From Candidatus Pacearchaeota archaeon (lineage in GTDB: Archaea; Nanobdellota; Nanobdellia; Pacearchaeales; GW2011-AR1), in contig RFLC01000211.1 in NCBI GenBank assembly GCA_003694055.1, positions 1-5,721 of the forward strand: 5,721 nucleotides of DNA, given 5' to 3'. The translations under genes were made by a program, and so were the position numbers. This document shows, piece after piece, positions 4,818 to 5,721 of the stretch (positions are counted from its first letter, which is position 1; every line of letters begins with the position of its first letter). The notes beneath the pieces are model-generated. The model was not told the DNA's origin. It searched no databases and worked only from the letters and a program-made list of their open reading frames with translations.

Positions 4818-5721
4818 TTTCTTCTTCACTCATCGAACTATCTGACTCACCTTCTTGCAACCCTGAATCAACAGGAATGTAGTCGCGAGGGGAGTAGAAT
4901 TCTGCCTGCGGCTGATTCATGCTTTGCTTAAACTTAACAAAATTTCTGTATGTTAGGAAAGCGAATACCAATACGAGCAAAATTGCGCCAAGAATGCCGA
5001 GCGCGCGCTTGTTGTCGTCGGAAATAGCCAACCCAGTAAGACCTGCACCACGAGGAAGCACAACCCTTTGCGAGAGCTCCTGAACATCATTCTCGCTCTC
5101 TAACTTTGCGTTAAATTGGAATATTCCAATCGCATTTTTCGGTAGGTCAATAACTAGCTCCCTCACTGACTTCTCGTTCGCCTTTAACTTCAATTTCTCT
5201 GAGCCTTCCGCGAGCGGGATGTTGTCGCGGTCAACCAGCGCGTAGCTTAAGAGAATCTCCTGCGCCCTGCCAAGCAGCTCTTCAATCCTGTACTTAACAA
5301 AAAGTTTGTCGTCTTTCTTCTCAGTGCTTATGATTTCGAAGTTAAAGTCTGCCTCGCTCACATGCACTTCCAGTGGCACAACTAACGAGGTTTCATCGCA
5401 GACCACCTTCACATCAAGCTTGTGTTTCCCTAGCTCAAAATCTTTTGGTATTGAGAGCGAGAAGGTGTAGGTCTTTGTTTGCCCAAGGGTGAAGTCCTCA
5501 ACTTGATTGTTCACAAACAATTCCTCGAAATTCTCATCAGGAACAAGTTGGCAATCATTTAAGAACTTACCTCCTGTGTTAGTAACTTTGAAACTTGCAA
5601 CAACATCCCTTCCTCGCTTTACCTCAATCACTGGCAGCTCGCTGTATTCTAGCCGCGGTTCTGTGCTTTGCGTGTTGTTCACATAGATTATTTTCTCTTC
5701 CACTTTCGGCGGCGCACCTCC
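4807..5721 (-). CDS. Surface protein with Ig-like domain and C-terminal membrane anchor (5' end outside window)
   Basis: The frame is open to the right edge, so the N-terminus is probably missing. Residues are numbered from a GTG at 5703. About 20-115 is an Ig-like beta sandwich resembling CARDB/NEW3-type domains, with the typical 'VTNTGG' turn (40-45), a 'LGQTKTYTFSLSIP' segment (73-86) and 'LGKHKLDVKV' (91-100); Cys51 and Cys102 could form a disulfide. About 116-215 looks like a second beta-rich domain. One transmembrane helix follows (about 234-252), then a basic stop-transfer stretch and an acidic Ser/Glu cytoplasmic tail (281-298). This topology needs an export signal, and none is seen after the GTG. 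The GTG start is nonetheless possible because GGAGGTG, a good Shine-Dalgarno match, lies 11 bases before it. Likely role: an envelope or surface-attached protein; binding partners unknown. Confidence 0.75.
   Translation of the reverse strand, partial: GGAPPKVEEKIIYVNNTQSTEPRLEYSELPVIEVKRGRDVVASFKVTNTGGKFLNDCQLVPDENFEELFVNNQVEDFTLGQTKTYTFSLSIPKDFELGKHKLDVKVVCDETSLVVPLEVHVSEADFNFEIISTEKKDDKLFVKYRIEELLGRAQEILLSYALVDRDNIPLAEGSEKLKLKANEKSVRELVIDLPKNAIGIFQFNAKLESENDVQELSQRVVLPRGAGLTGLAISDDNKRALGILGAILLVLVFAFLTYRNFVKFKQSMNQPQAEFYSPRDYIPVDSGLQEGESDSSMSEEENEF

Overview
This window looks archaeal, most likely from a small-genome DPANN-type lineage. That is an inference from style and no marker gene is present. 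Four genes have AT-rich TATA-like boxes centred about 25-28 bases before the start codon (about 33 for the one with a short leader). This is the usual spacing for archaeal transcripts with little or no leader. No bacterial -35/-10 pairs or strong ribosome-binding sites precede these four genes. The proteins are mostly membrane-anchored or secreted.

Layout of the left half (plus strand): (1) 41-1507, a membrane-anchored putative zinc metallopeptidase with an HEFGH motif and long coiled-coil segments; (2) 1560-2216, a membrane-tethered thioredoxin-fold protein with a WCPTC active site; (3) 2223-2906, a CcdA/DsbD-type six-helix membrane protein with one cysteine in each half. Genes 2 and 3 are 6 bases apart and probably form an operon under their own TATA box. 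CcdA would carry electrons from cytoplasmic thioredoxin across the membrane to the tethered thioredoxin, which would reduce or isomerise disulfides in exported proteins. (4) 3028-3408 is a small unrecognised protein with its own strong TATA box, just downstream of a perfect inverted repeat.

Right half (minus strand): (5) 3535-3984, a YdjM/DUF457-type membrane-bound putative metal-dependent hydrolase, convergent with gene 4; (6) 4611-4817, a small two-helix membrane protein; (7) 4807-5721, the C-terminal part of a surface protein with at least one Ig-like beta-sandwich, a single C-terminal transmembrane helix and an acidic tail. Genes 7 and 6 overlap by 11 bases and are probably co-transcribed. 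Gene 7 is open at the right edge of the window.

Between genes 5 and 6 lies about 590 bases without a convincing gene. It contains two GC-rich islands (about 62% GC) with nested hairpins, separated by an AT-rich stretch. This is the least explained part of the window and the best place to look for an uncharacterised RNA. I see no CRISPR array, transposon, tRNA or rRNA.
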